The notes: generated by a model from the sequence alone, not told the origin. A stretch of DNA of 7,658 nucleotides from Gammaproteobacteria bacterium (GCA_020445165.1 JAGRHE010000132.1:1-7658), one strand, 5' to 3'. Shown: positions 1 to 7,420, numbered from the stretch's first letter. A program made the numbers and translations.

Positions 1-2256
1 GATCTCAGCGTCCTCCGGCCGGATCGGGCGAACCGCAACATCAGTCCCGTCGGGCAGTTGCCAGGTCGTTTCCAGTTCCGGCGGATAGGGGTGGATCGCC
101 ATGTGGCCGTAGTGCGCAGTGCTGGTCTGCGGCGGGGCGACGACGATGCGCGCGTCGACGGCCACCACGCCGTTCTCGTCCACCAGCAGTGGATTGATGT
201 CCAGTTCCTGGACCTCGGGAAGTTCGCAGGCGATCTCGGAGATGCGCTGCAGCGCGTCGGTCAGCTTGGCGATGTCGGCCTCCGGCAGGTTGCGGAAGCG
301 CTTCAGGTAGCGTGCGGCGCGCGTGCCCCGGATCAGTTCGCGACTGAGGTATTCGTTGAGTGGTGGCAATGCGACCTGGCTGTCGGCGAAGATCTCGACC
401 GCGGTTCCGCCGGCACCGAAGCTGATCACCGGTCCGAAAACCGGGTCGTGCGCGATACCGATCATTATCTCGCGGGCATGAGGCCGCTCCAGCATGGGTT
501 CGATGGTCACGCCGGAAACCTGGGCATTCGGGTAGGCCGAGCGCACGCTTTCGGTCATTTCGCGAAACGCCGTGCGCACCGAGTGCGGTTCACGGATATT
601 CAGGCGCACACCGCCGACATCGGATTTGTGGGTGATGTCGGGCGAATTGATCTTCATGGCGACCGGCAGGCCCACGCTCTCGGCCGCGATCAGCGCATCC
701 CCGGCCGACGTGACGTTGATGCTCGGTGAGATCGGGATATGGAATGCGCGCAGCACCGCCTTGGCCTCGGTGTTGCTCAGCGTGTATCGCCGTTCGCCGA
801 GTGCATGTTCGATGATCAGTCGGGCACCGGCGACATCTGGCTCACGGTGCTTGGACAACGGAGTCGGGGCTTGTAGCAGGGCCTTCTGGTTACGCCGGTA
901 ACAGGCCAGGTAGCCGAAGGCGTCGACACCGCCTTCCGGGCTCGTGAAGTGGGGTATACCGGCGGCAGCGAACCGGGCGCGACCTTGGTTGACCAGGTTT
1001 TCGCCCATCCAGCAGGCGAGCACGGGTTTGCCGCCCGGGTTGCAATCTCTCGCGGCCTCGATCACGCCATCGGCACAGGCTGTCGGGTCGGTCATTGCCT
1101 GCGGGGTAAGCAACACCAGCAGGCCATCGACTTTCTTGTCCGCGAGTACGATCTCGGTAGCGGCACGGTAACGTGAACTGTCGGCGTCGCCAAGGATGTC
1201 GACCGGGTCACTGTGCGACCAATGCGCCGGCAACACCTTGCTGAGCTTGTCGATGGTCTCCGGCGCGAGTTCCGCCAGTGGCACCTGCAGATCGCTTGCA
1301 CGATCCGCGGCCATCACACCGGGGCCACCGCCGTTGGTCACGATCGCCAGGCCCGGGCCTTCGACCCGGGTGTTGGATGCCAGCGTCTGGGCTGCGGCAA
1401 ACAGCTGGTTGACCGTCTGTACCCGGACTGCACCGGCGCGTTGCACGGCTGCGTCGAACACGTCGTCGCTGCCGACCAGGGCGCCGGTATGGGATACCGC
1501 GGCACGCGTGCCGCTCTCGTTGCGCCCGGATTTGACGACGATGACAGGCTTGAGGCGTGCGGCGACCCGCAGTCCGCTCATGAACGAACGCGCATCGGAG
1601 ACGCCTTCCACGTACAGAAGGATGCTCGTGGTCTCCGGGTCGACAGCGAGATAATCGAGGACGTCACCGAAACCGATGTCGGCGGTGGCGCCAAGCGATG
1701 CCACGGCCGAGAATCCATAGCCGTTCGAGTCGGCCCAGTCGAGCAGGGCTGTGCAGAATGCACCCGATTGCGCGACCAGTGCCACTTTGCCCGACTTGAC
1801 GGAACTCTTGGCGAACGTGGCATTCAGGCCGACGCGGGGACGGATCACACCGAGACAGTTGGGTCCAACCAGCGGCACATTGTTGGTGCGCGCGATGTCG
1901 ACGATTTCGTTCTGTAGAGCCTGGCCGCGTTTGCCAATTTCGGCAAAGCCGGCCGACAGGACCACCGCTGCGCCGACACCGTGCTCGCCGCATTCGCGCA
2001 GTACTCCGGGGATGTGCTGGGCCGGTATGGCGATGACGACGAGATCGATGGGATGATCGATGGCGCTGATCGACGGGTAGGCGGTCAGCCCCTGGATGGT
2101 GGCGTGCTTGGGATTGACCGGGTAGATCACGCCGCTGAAGCCGCCCTCGCGCATGTTGCGCAACACCTGCGCACCGACCGAAGTCTCGCGCTCCGAAGCG
2201 CCGACGATGGCCACCGATTGAGGTTCGAAAACTTTGTTCAGGTAGTGCTTCTTCAT
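1..2256 (-). CDS. Pat/PatZ-like fusion: ADP-forming acyl-CoA synthetase plus GNAT acetyltransferase (C-terminus beyond window)
   Basis: The reading frame is open for 752 codons from an ATG at 2256 to the window edge, so the C-terminus is missing. Domains in order: a CoA-binding Rossmann domain (about residues 8-105, with IVGAS and YPVNPK), succinyl-CoA-ligase-like domains (about 150-455, with GPNCLGV, ALVAQSGAF and SHTGAL), an ATP-grasp domain (about 493-708, with SPDITHKSDVGGV and DINPL), then a linker (HMAIHPYPPELE) and the first residues of a GNAT domain (VRPIRPEDAEI). This order matches Pat/PatZ (YfiQ) protein lysine acetyltransferases, which use acetyl-CoA to acetylate and switch off acetyl-CoA synthetase. 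His256 in SHTGAL and His543 in THKSD match the two phosphorelay histidines of true ADP-forming acetyl-CoA synthetases, so the synthetase half may be active. The start is the first ATG in frame; only a distant GAGG precedes it. The gene is divergent from a deacetylase gene. Architecture is sure; substrate and synthetase activity are inferred. Confidence 0.93.
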   Translation of the reverse strand, partial: MKKHYLNKVFEPQSVAIVGASERETSVGAQVLRNMREGGFSGVIYPVNPKHATIQGLTAYPSISAIDHPIDLVVIAIPAQHIPGVLRECGEHGVGAAVVLSAGFAEIGKRGQALQNEIVDIARTNNVPLVGPNCLGVIRPRVGLNATFAKSSVKSGKVALVAQSGAFCTALLDWADSNGYGFSAVASLGATADIGFGDVLDYLAVDPETTSILLYVEGVSDARSFMSGLRVAARLKPVIVVKSGRNESGTRAAVSHTGALVGSDDVFDAAVQRAGAVRVQTVNQLFAAAQTLASNTRVEGPGLAIVTNGGGPGVMAADRASDLQVPLAELAPETIDKLSKVLPAHWSHSDPVDILGDADSSRYRAATEIVLADKKVDGLLVLLTPQAMTDPTACADGVIEAARDCNPGGKPVLACWMGENLVNQGRARFAAAGIPHFTSPEGGVDAFGYLACYRRNQKALLQAPTPLSKHREPDVAGARLIIEHALGERRYTLSNTEAKAVLRAFHIPISPSINVTSAGDALIAAESVGLPVAMKINSPDITHKSDVGGVRLNIREPHSVRTAFREMTESVRSAYPNAQVSGVTIEPMLERPHAREIMIGIAHDPVFGPVISFGAGGTAVEIFADSQVALPPLNEYLSRELIRGTRAARYLKRFRNLPEADIAKLTDALQRISEIACELPEVQELDINPLLVDENGVVAVDARIVVAPPQTSTAHYGHMAIHPYPPELETTWQLPDGTDVAVRPIRPEDAEI

Positions 2257-2306
2257 GTCGGACGTACTGCCTCGTGTCGCAAATGAATGACCCGGTTACA
2301 TGCCTA

Positions 2307-2321
2307 TGTTGCACCGCAACA
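2307..2321. promoter_or_regulatory. 15-base palindrome, candidate operator between the divergent acetylation genes
   Basis: TGTTGC-ACC-GCAACA is a perfect 6-base inverted repeat around a 3-base centre. It lies near the middle of the 104-base region between the two divergent starts. It overlaps the best -35 candidate for the rightward gene and a weak leftward promoter candidate (TTGTTG, 16 bases, TGTAAC on the minus strand). A dimeric repressor or activator bound here could control both genes. The repeat is seen directly; its role is inferred and no regulator is encoded in the window. Confidence 0.4.
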
Positions 2322-2337
2322 ATGGTTTCGGCAATAT
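2309..2337 (+). promoter_or_regulatory. Weak candidate sigma-70 promoter for the deacetylase gene
   Basis: TTGCAC (2309-2314) and CAATAT (2332-2337) are separated by 17 bases. The -35 box fits well but the -10 box matches only three of six consensus positions. It is the best candidate I see in the short intergenic region, and it would give a leader of about 20 bases. Confidence 0.25.
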
Positions 2338-2349
2338 CGGTAGAACTTT

Positions 2350-2355
2350 AGGAGG
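2350..2355 (+). promoter_or_regulatory. Strong ribosome binding site of the deacetylase gene
   Basis: AGGAGG, a full Shine-Dalgarno match, ends five bases before the ATG at 2361. It fixes that start codon and suggests efficient translation. The divergent partner gene has no comparable site. Confidence 0.85.
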
Positions 2356-2360
2356 GCATC

Positions 2361-3287
2361 ATGTCGATTGCATTGATCTCGCATTACGATTGTCAGCTGC
2401 ACGAAATGGGGGCGCATCACCCGGAACAGCCGGCGCGACTGACCGCAATCAGCGATCGCCTGATCGCCAGCGGTCTCGACATGGTGCTGCAACACTTCGA
2501 TGCCCCGCTGGCCGATCGCGATATGCTCGAAACCGTGCACGACCTGGCCTACGTGGAGCGGGTGTTTGCCACTTCCCCTGACGAAGGTCTGACCTGGATC
2601 GATGGCGAAACGGCCATGAACCCACATTCGCTGCGGGCCGCCTTGCGTGCTGCCGGTGCGGTGGCTCTGGGGGTTGACCTGGTCATGCAGGGGCGAGCAC
2701 GCCAGGTGTTCTGTGCGGTGCGACCGCCGGGTCACCATGCCGAACGCAATCGGGCGATGGGTTTCTGCCTGTTCAACAACGTTGCGGTCGGTGCCTACCA
2801 TGCGCTGCTTCGGCACGATCTGGAACGGGTCGCGATCGTCGATTTCGACGTCCACCATGGCAATGGCACCGAGGACATCGTCGCCGACGATTCGCGTGTG
2901 CTGTTCTGCTCGACCTTTCAGCATCCCTTCTATCCGCACTCGGGGTTCGACAGTACTGCAGCGAACGTGGTCAATGCTCCGTTGCCCGCCGGCAGTGGTA
3001 GCGCTGAGTTTCGTCAGGCTGTTCAAGAGCACTGGCTGCCGCGTCTGAGCGATTTCGCGCCGCAGCTGATCCTGGTTTCGGCCGGCTTCGATGCCCACCA
3101 GGCCGATGACATGGCGGGTATGAACCTGGTCGACGCGGATTACTCCTGGATAACGCGGCGTTTATGTGAACAGGCCGACCAGTCGGCGCAGGGCAGGATC
3201 GTGTCGACGCTCGAGGGTGGCTACGAACTGCATGCGCTGGCGCGCAGTGTCGAGGCACACCTGAAGGCATTTCTCGGCGAAAACTGA
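2361..3287 (+). CDS. Zinc-dependent deacetylase, histone deacetylase superfamily (AcuC/HDAC-like)
   Basis: This 308-residue protein is a complete arginase-fold deacetylase of the histone deacetylase superfamily. It should hydrolyse acetyl groups from lysine side chains of proteins or from acetylated small amines such as polyamines. Visible signatures are HHPEQPARL (19-27), RPPGHHAERNRAMGFCLFNN (121-140) with the active-site pair His125/His126, DFDVHHGNGT (161-170), SAGFDAH (240-246) and the catalytic tyrosine in LEGGY (Tyr288). Predicted zinc ligands are Asp163, His165 and Asp244, so every catalytic residue is present. There is no signal peptide, so the protein is probably cytoplasmic. A strong ribosome binding site supports the start. 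The gene is divergent from the Pat-like acetyltransferase, which suggests that it reverses that enzyme's modification, as AcuC is thought to do beside AcuA in Bacillus. Acetylpolyamine amidohydrolase activity is the main alternative. Family assignment is very sure; substrate is not. Confidence 0.95.
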   Translation: MSIALISHYDCQLHEMGAHHPEQPARLTAISDRLIASGLDMVLQHFDAPLADRDMLETVHDLAYVERVFATSPDEGLTWIDGETAMNPHSLRAALRAAGAVALGVDLVMQGRARQVFCAVRPPGHHAERNRAMGFCLFNNVAVGAYHALLRHDLERVAIVDFDVHHGNGTEDIVADDSRVLFCSTFQHPFYPHSGFDSTAANVVNAPLPAGSGSAEFRQAVQEHWLPRLSDFAPQLILVSAGFDAHQADDMAGMNLVDADYSWITRRLCEQADQSAQGRIVSTLEGGYELHALARSVEAHLKAFLGEN

Positions 3288-3314
3288 AACTGGACGAAGG
3301 TGCCTGCGATGCAG

Positions 3315-4409
3315 TCAGGCGGGATGGATGGCACCCAGGATGCGTTCGCCCGCGGCCGCAGTCACGGAAGGCAGGTTGCCCGCCAGTCCTTCACAGGTGC
3401 GCATCGCCAGCCACGCAAACGCCATGGCCTCCATCCAGTCCGGGTCGATCCCGTACGCGGCACTGGACTCGACCGGGCGGTTCAGCGTACGCGCCAAGTA
3501 GCGCATCAGTGCGGTGTTGTGCACGCCGCCACCGCATACCAGGATCCGAACGGCCGATGGCGCGAACCGGGTGACCGCCGCAGCCACACTTTCGGCGGTA
3601 AGCGCAAGAAGCGTCGCCTGCACATCCTCAGGACGGGCCGCTGACCCGGTGAGCCGGCGCTGCAGCCAGGCCGGGGAAAAATACTGGGTACCGGTGCTCT
3701 TCGGCGGCGACAGGTCGAAGTACGGATCGTCCAGCAGGCGTTGCAGGAGCTGTGCATCGACGGTTCCGCCAGCGGCCCATGCTCCGGCCTGATCGTAGGC
3801 CTGGTCCAGGTGATGGGAGGCCCAGTAATCCATCAGGCAGTTGGCCGGGCCGGTGTCGAAACCGATGACCGGCGCAGCGAGGTCGGCCGGGAGCACGGTG
3901 ATATTGGCGATCCCGCCCAGGTTCAGCACAACCCGGTCCTCGTCCGCATCACGCAAGGTCGCGGCGTGGAATGCCGGAGCCAGCGGGGCTCCCTGGCCGC
4001 CGGCTGCAACGTCGCGCCGGCGGAAGTCATTGATGGTCCTGATCCCGGTCGCTTCCGCAATCACGTTTGCGTCGCCAAGCTGCAGGGTCGTCGGCGGTAT
4101 TTCACCAGGTGCGTGTGCGACCGTCTGGCCGTGGCTTCCGATCGCATGAATCGCGCCGCTGGCAATGGCGCTGTCGTGCAGCAGGGTGTTGATTGCGGTG
4201 GCGATATGCAGACCGACTTCAGTGTCCAGTACGGCAACGGCGTGCGCGTCGAGACGGGTGCCGCCGGCAAAGGCGCGCAGACGTTCGAGCAGGCCTTGTG
4301 GCCAGGCGCTGCTAGCGGTGGTGACCAGGGAAGGGCGCGCCCCGTTGAAATCGACAACGGCAAGATCCACGGCATCCATACTGGTGCCGGACATCACACC
4401 GAGATACAT
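3315..4409 (-). CDS. anmK: Anhydro-N-acetylmuramic acid kinase
   Basis: AnmK opens the 1,6-anhydro ring of anhydro-MurNAc with ATP to give MurNAc-6-phosphate. This returns peptidoglycan turnover sugars to metabolism in the cytoplasm. The 364-residue length fits the family (about 370). Motifs are GVMSGTSMDAVD (4-15, nucleotide binding), SHGQTVAHAP (92-101), QLGDANVIAE (110-119), RRRDVAAGGQGAPLAPAFH (130-148), NLGGIANIT (163-171), GFDTGPAN (183-190) with the predicted catalytic base Asp185, KSTGTQYF (237-244) and the ATP-site CGGGVHN (292-298). The more usual GFDTGPGN has Ala at its seventh position here, a conservative change. The ATG lies two bases after the stop of the M23 endopeptidase gene and no clear Shine-Dalgarno is visible, so translation is probably coupled to that gene. 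The 3' end faces the deacetylase gene 27 bases away. Confidence 0.97.
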   Translation of the reverse strand: MYLGVMSGTSMDAVDLAVVDFNGARPSLVTTASSAWPQGLLERLRAFAGGTRLDAHAVAVLDTEVGLHIATAINTLLHDSAIASGAIHAIGSHGQTVAHAPGEIPPTTLQLGDANVIAEATGIRTINDFRRRDVAAGGQGAPLAPAFHAATLRDADEDRVVLNLGGIANITVLPADLAAPVIGFDTGPANCLMDYWASHHLDQAYDQAGAWAAGGTVDAQLLQRLLDDPYFDLSPPKSTGTQYFSPAWLQRRLTGSAARPEDVQATLLALTAESVAAAVTRFAPSAVRILVCGGGVHNTALMRYLARTLNRPVESSAAYGIDPDWMEAMAFAWLAMRTCEGLAGNLPSVTAAAGERILGAIHPA

Positions 4410-4411
4410 CG

Positions 4412-5962
4412 TCAGCGCGATAATGTGGATTCGGCGCTCGCCACCATGGTTGCGGCTGGGATCGCGTCGAGCCGGGCCAGCAGAGGCGCTGCAGTCTTGC
4501 GGAAATTCCCCAGGTCGGACTTGGCTAGCGCGAGCGACTTCGGCAGCTTCACTTTGAGCGGGTCACGATGCTGTCCACCGATCCTGAATTCGTAGTGCAG
4601 GTGAGGGCCGGTTGCCAGCCCGGTCTTGCCCACGTAACCGATGACCTGTCCCTGCTTGACACGCTTGCCCGTGGCAGATCGCTTTGAATAACCGTTCAGA
4701 TGAGCATATAGCGTGGTGTACTTGCTGGCGTGCTCAATGATGACGGTCTTGCCATATCCGGACTTGGTACCCCGGAAGACGATCCGGCCGTTGCCGGTGG
4801 CCCGGACCGGGGTGCCGATCGGTGCCGCGTAGTCGACGCCTTTATGCGACCGCCACTTCTTCAGCACTGGGTGCCAGCGGCGCGGGTTGAAACCAGAGCT
4901 CACGCGCGCGAATTTGATCGGTGTTCGGATAAAAGCGCGGCGTTTGCTGTGGCCATCGGCGTCGAAGTAGCCAACGTCGCCATTGCTGTCTTCGAAGCGC
5001 ACAGCACGGTAGGTGGTGCCGCGGTTGGTGAACTCCGCAGCGAGAATCGGACCGTCACGGAGTTTTTCACCGTCCAGGTAGTGCTCTTCGTAAAGCACAC
5101 GGAAGGCATCGCCAGCCCGGATCTCGAGTGCAAAGTCGATGTCCCAGCCGAAAATCTCGGCCAGCTCCATGATCTTGCCATCGGACAGGCCAGCATTCTG
5201 TGCGTCCACGAACAGCGACGATTCGATCACGCCGGCAGCACCGGCCACGCGCTTGTCGACATCCTTGCTGATTTCCTCGATCGTAATGTCGTCGTCGGCG
5301 ATCTCGACCTGCAGGCTATGCACGCGGTTGCGATGCAGTTCCATCTTCACCAGTTCGTGTTCGTCATCGAACAGGAAACGGAACTTCTGGCCGGGGCGGA
5401 TTTGCGCCAGCTTCTTACCGGATTCGCTGCTGTTGACGATGCGGTGCAGCAACGCGGCGTCCAGTTCCTGTCCGGCGAATATGCGTGCAAGCGATTCTCC
5501 CTTGGCAACCTCGTGTTCGATCCAGCGTTGTGCGACGGGTTCCGGATCCAGCGCCGGGTCGTCTTCCGGTTCTCCGGCTACCTGCTGAGTCGAGTGCGGT
5601 TCCTGCGCCGCTTCTGTTGCCGGCTCGGTCTGCATTGGGTCGGCCAGCAGGCTGTCCGCAATGACCTCGGTCTGCGGTTCCGTGACCATCGCCACGGGTT
5701 CCGGCGTTGGCGACTGGCTGAGCGCGGCGACAGGCGCATGGGCGATGGTCGCCGCTGGCGGACTGGCGGCTTCAGGCAGTGTCAGCGGCATGCTGACCGG
5801 CGCCGATACCGGTTCACCATCGGGTAGCACGCTGGCGACGCTTTCGAGGTCGAGAAATCTGACTGCCATGACAGTCGTCGCGAGGACTGTAGAGGCCAGC
5901 ACGAGCTTGCCGAGGCCATTGCGACGTGCCGATCTGCGGCGTGACTTGTAGTCTCGTATCAT
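4412..5962 (-). CDS. M23 family peptidoglycan endopeptidase (MepM-like), membrane-anchored
   Basis: This 516-residue protein should cut peptide cross-links of peptidoglycan in the periplasm during wall growth or remodelling. The N-terminus is basic (KSRRRSARR) and is followed by one hydrophobic segment at about residues 19-35, a signal anchor. A Pro/Ala/Glu-rich low-complexity linker spans about 40-145. Next comes an OapA/LysM-like region (about 146-225, with HEVAKGESLARIF), then a Csd3-type domain (about 226-350), and the LytM catalytic domain (about 355-470). Predicted zinc ligands are His373 and Asp377 (HKGVD) and His456 (HLH); His421 (LYAHL) and His454 complete the active site, so it looks active rather than an EnvC-type activator. 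anmK follows after two bases, linking wall cutting with wall recycling. No good Shine-Dalgarno precedes the ATG, but the basic segment just before the hydrophobic anchor supports this start. Confidence 0.95.
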   Translation of the reverse strand: MIRDYKSRRRSARRNGLGKLVLASTVLATTVMAVRFLDLESVASVLPDGEPVSAPVSMPLTLPEAASPPAATIAHAPVAALSQSPTPEPVAMVTEPQTEVIADSLLADPMQTEPATEAAQEPHSTQQVAGEPEDDPALDPEPVAQRWIEHEVAKGESLARIFAGQELDAALLHRIVNSSESGKKLAQIRPGQKFRFLFDDEHELVKMELHRNRVHSLQVEIADDDITIEEISKDVDKRVAGAAGVIESSLFVDAQNAGLSDGKIMELAEIFGWDIDFALEIRAGDAFRVLYEEHYLDGEKLRDGPILAAEFTNRGTTYRAVRFEDSNGDVGYFDADGHSKRRAFIRTPIKFARVSSGFNPRRWHPVLKKWRSHKGVDYAAPIGTPVRATGNGRIVFRGTKSGYGKTVIIEHASKYTTLYAHLNGYSKRSATGKRVKQGQVIGYVGKTGLATGPHLHYEFRIGGQHRDPLKVKLPKSLALAKSDLGNFRKTAAPLLARLDAIPAATMVASAESTLSR

Positions 5963-5994
5963 GAGTTAGCCGGAATTACCTGAAATTGCGGTGG

Positions 5995-6003
5995 ATTATG
6001 GCA
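5995..6003 (-). promoter_or_regulatory. Extended -10 promoter candidate for the endopeptidase-anmK unit
   Basis: Read on the minus strand, TGCCATAAT is an extended -10 element: TG, one base, then CATAAT, which matches five of six consensus positions. No clear -35 box is present at 16-18 bases, as is common for extended -10 promoters. Transcription would start near 5988 and give a leader of about 25 bases before the ATG at 5962. Confidence 0.45.
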
Positions 6004-6005
6004 GA

Positions 6006-6034
6006 TTGTCGGCCGCCTGCTGTAGGAATTTAAC
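6006..6034 (+). promoter_or_regulatory. Candidate sigma-70 promoter for tyrS
   Basis: TTGTCG (6006-6011) and TTTAAC (6029-6034) are 17 bases apart, each matching four of six consensus positions. The leader would be about 105 bases. I found no attenuator or T-box-like element in it. A second TTGTCG at 6041 has no matching -10 box. This is the best of several weak choices. Confidence 0.3.
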
Positions 6035-6146
6035 TGTGTATTGTCGGACTGCCAAGCAGTTCAACCAGTGTGCGGCGCAAAATTCCTGTTTCTGTTACCG
6101 TATCCGGCTTTCGCGCTAGCAAAACAACGAGCGGGTAACCGGTCAG

Positions 6147-7343
6147 ATGTCGAATAACGAAAGCCTTGAAATCATCCGGCGCGGTGCCGATGAGATCCTC
6201 GTCGAGGCCGAGTTGGAAAAAAAACTCGCGCGGGGGAAACCGCTGACGGTCAAGGCTGGGTTCGACCCGACCGCCCCCGACCTGCATCTCGGTCACACGG
6301 TTCTGATCAATAAGATGCGCCAGTTCCAGGATCTCGGACATCATGTCGTGTTCCTGATAGGCGATTTCACCGGGATGATCGGTGATCCGACTGGCAAGAG
6401 CCAGACCAGGCCGCCGCTGACCCGCGAGCAGGTGGCTGAAAACGCAAAGAGCTACACCGAACAGGTTTTCAAGATCCTCGATCCCGACCGGACCCGGGTC
6501 GTCTTCAACTCGGAGTGGATGAGTGATCTCGGCGCTGCCGGCATCGTCCAGCTGGCAGCCAAGCACACCGTGGCGCGCATGTTGGAGCGGGACGATTTCA
6601 GCAAGCGCTACAAGGGTGGGCAGCCGATCGCCATCCACGAATTCCTTTACCCGCTTATCCAGGGCTGGGACTCTGTCGCTCTGCGTGCCGACGTCGAGCT
6701 GGGGGGGACCGACCAGAAGTTCAACCTACTGGTCGGACGGCAGTTGCAGGAGGCTGAGGGGCAGGAGCCGCAGGTCGTATTGACCATGCCTATCCTGGAA
6801 GGGTTGGACGGCGTTCAAAAGATGTCGAAATCGCTGAGCAACTATATTGGCATTACGGATGCGCCGGACGACATGTTCGGCAAGGTCATGTCAATCTCAG
6901 ACCAACTTATGTGGCGCTACTTCGAATTGCTCAGTTTTCGCACGCTTGGCGAGATCGAAAGGTTGGGTCAGCGGGTGGCCGATGGTGAGAATCCGCGTGA
7001 CATCAAGTTCGAATTGGCCGCTGAGCTGGTCGCGAGGTTTCATTCGCCCGATGCGGCTGAGCGCGCAAGACAGGACTTCGTCGATCGCTTCCAGAAGGGT
7101 GCGATGCCGGACGAGATCGAGGTGTGCGTGCTTCAGGCTCAAGATGGCGCGGTCGCAATCGGTAATGCCCTCAAGGATTCTGGCCTCGTGTCGAGTACGT
7201 CAGAAGCGTTTCGAATGATCAAGCAGGGTGCCGTACGGATAGATGGCGAACGCCTGGAAGACCGGTCAATGACGATACCGGCCGGCACCGAAGTGGTGTG
7301 CCAGGTGGGCAAGCGCAAGTTTGCACGTATCCGGGTGCAATAA
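6147..7343 (+). CDS. tyrS: Tyrosyl-tRNA synthetase
   Basis: TyrRS charges tRNA-Tyr with tyrosine using ATP in the cytoplasm and is essential for translation. The 398-residue length and sequence fit the shorter TyrRS group found in Pseudomonas and Haemophilus (type 2) rather than the E. coli form of about 424 residues. The class I catalytic domain covers about residues 1-235. It has [13 protein letters not shown] (39-51), where HLGH is the HIGH motif, GDPTGKS (79-85), the tyrosine-pocket region [10 protein letters not shown] (184-193) and KMSKS (225-229). An anticodon-binding helical region follows. An S4-like RNA-binding domain closes the protein (about 335-396, with [13 protein letters not shown]). 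The start has only a weak, distant GAGCGGG upstream, but the N-terminus aligns with the family from memory. It is divergent from the endopeptidase gene and lies directly upstream of the rRNA promoters. Confidence 0.98.
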   Translation: MSNNESLEIIRRGADEILVEAELEKKLARGKPLTVKAGFDPTAPDLHLGHTVLINKMRQFQDLGHHVVFLIGDFTGMIGDPTGKSQTRPPLTREQVAENAKSYTEQVFKILDPDRTRVVFNSEWMSDLGAAGIVQLAAKHTVARMLERDDFSKRYKGGQPIAIHEFLYPLIQGWDSVALRADVELGGTDQKFNLLVGRQLQEAEGQEPQVVLTMPILEGLDGVQKMSKSLSNYIGITDAPDDMFGKVMSISDQLMWRYFELLSFRTLGEIERLGQRVADGENPRDIKFELAAELVARFHSPDAAERARQDFVDRFQKGAMPDEIEVCVLQAQDGAVAIGNALKDSGLVSSTSEAFRMIKQGAVRIDGERLEDRSMTIPAGTEVVCQVGKRKFARIRVQ

Positions 7344-7347
7344 TTTT
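7321..7347 (+). terminator. Terminator-like hairpin overlapping the end of tyrS
   Basis: TTGCAC (7321-7326) and GTGCAA (7335-7340) form a perfect 6-base stem with an 8-base loop inside the last tyrS codons. TAATTTT, including the stop codon, follows at once. The stem is short and only half GC, so termination is probably partial. The same T-rich bases lie just upstream of rRNA promoter P1. Confidence 0.4.
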
Positions 7348-7358
7348 CTCGCAGGCTA

Positions 7359-7386
7359 TTGACGGGGAAAATCGGCCCCCTATAAT
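7359..7386 (+). promoter_or_regulatory. rRNA operon promoter P1
   Basis: TTGACG (7359-7364) and a perfect TATAAT (7381-7386) are 16 bases apart, the spacing typical of rrn promoters. A GC-rich discriminator (GCGCGCC) follows, which in known rrn promoters makes initiation sensitive to ppGpp and NTP levels. AATAATTTT just upstream could act as an UP element. The -35 box starts 16 bases after the tyrS stop. Confidence 0.85.
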
Positions 7387-7420
7387 GCGCGCCTCTTGCG
7401 GCGGCAGGGCGGCAGGACCG

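Noticed and set aside
183..190. Frameshift or truncation in GNAT portion of the Pat-like gene
   Set aside because: The frame stays open to the window edge; the missing domain is due to the window boundary and not to a visible lesion.
58..2286. Several plus-strand frames and other minus-strand frames within the Pat-like gene
   Set aside because: One uninterrupted 752-codon minus-strand frame with clear domains explains the whole stretch.
2304..3098. Minus-strand open frame of 264 codons opposite the deacetylase gene
   Set aside because: The plus-strand frame carries every HDAC catalytic residue and a strong ribosome binding site; this one has neither.
3302..3320. Possible terminator between the deacetylase and anmK (GCCTG/CAGGC or CTGC/GCAG hairpins)
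   Set aside because: The stems are only four or five pairs, exclude one another, and have no T-run on either strand.
3741..4595. Plus-strand open frame opposite anmK and the end of the endopeptidase gene
   Set aside because: Antisense to two well-supported genes, spans their junction, and shows no family motif or ribosome binding site.
4730..5827. Long plus-strand open frame (365 codons) opposite the endopeptidase gene
   Set aside because: It lies antisense to a gene with complete M23 motifs. Its translation has no recognisable domain, and long antisense frames are expected in GC-rich DNA.
6030..6638. Minus-strand open frame overlapping the tyrS start and its promoter region
   Set aside because: Antisense to the catalytic domain of tyrS and without recognisable features.
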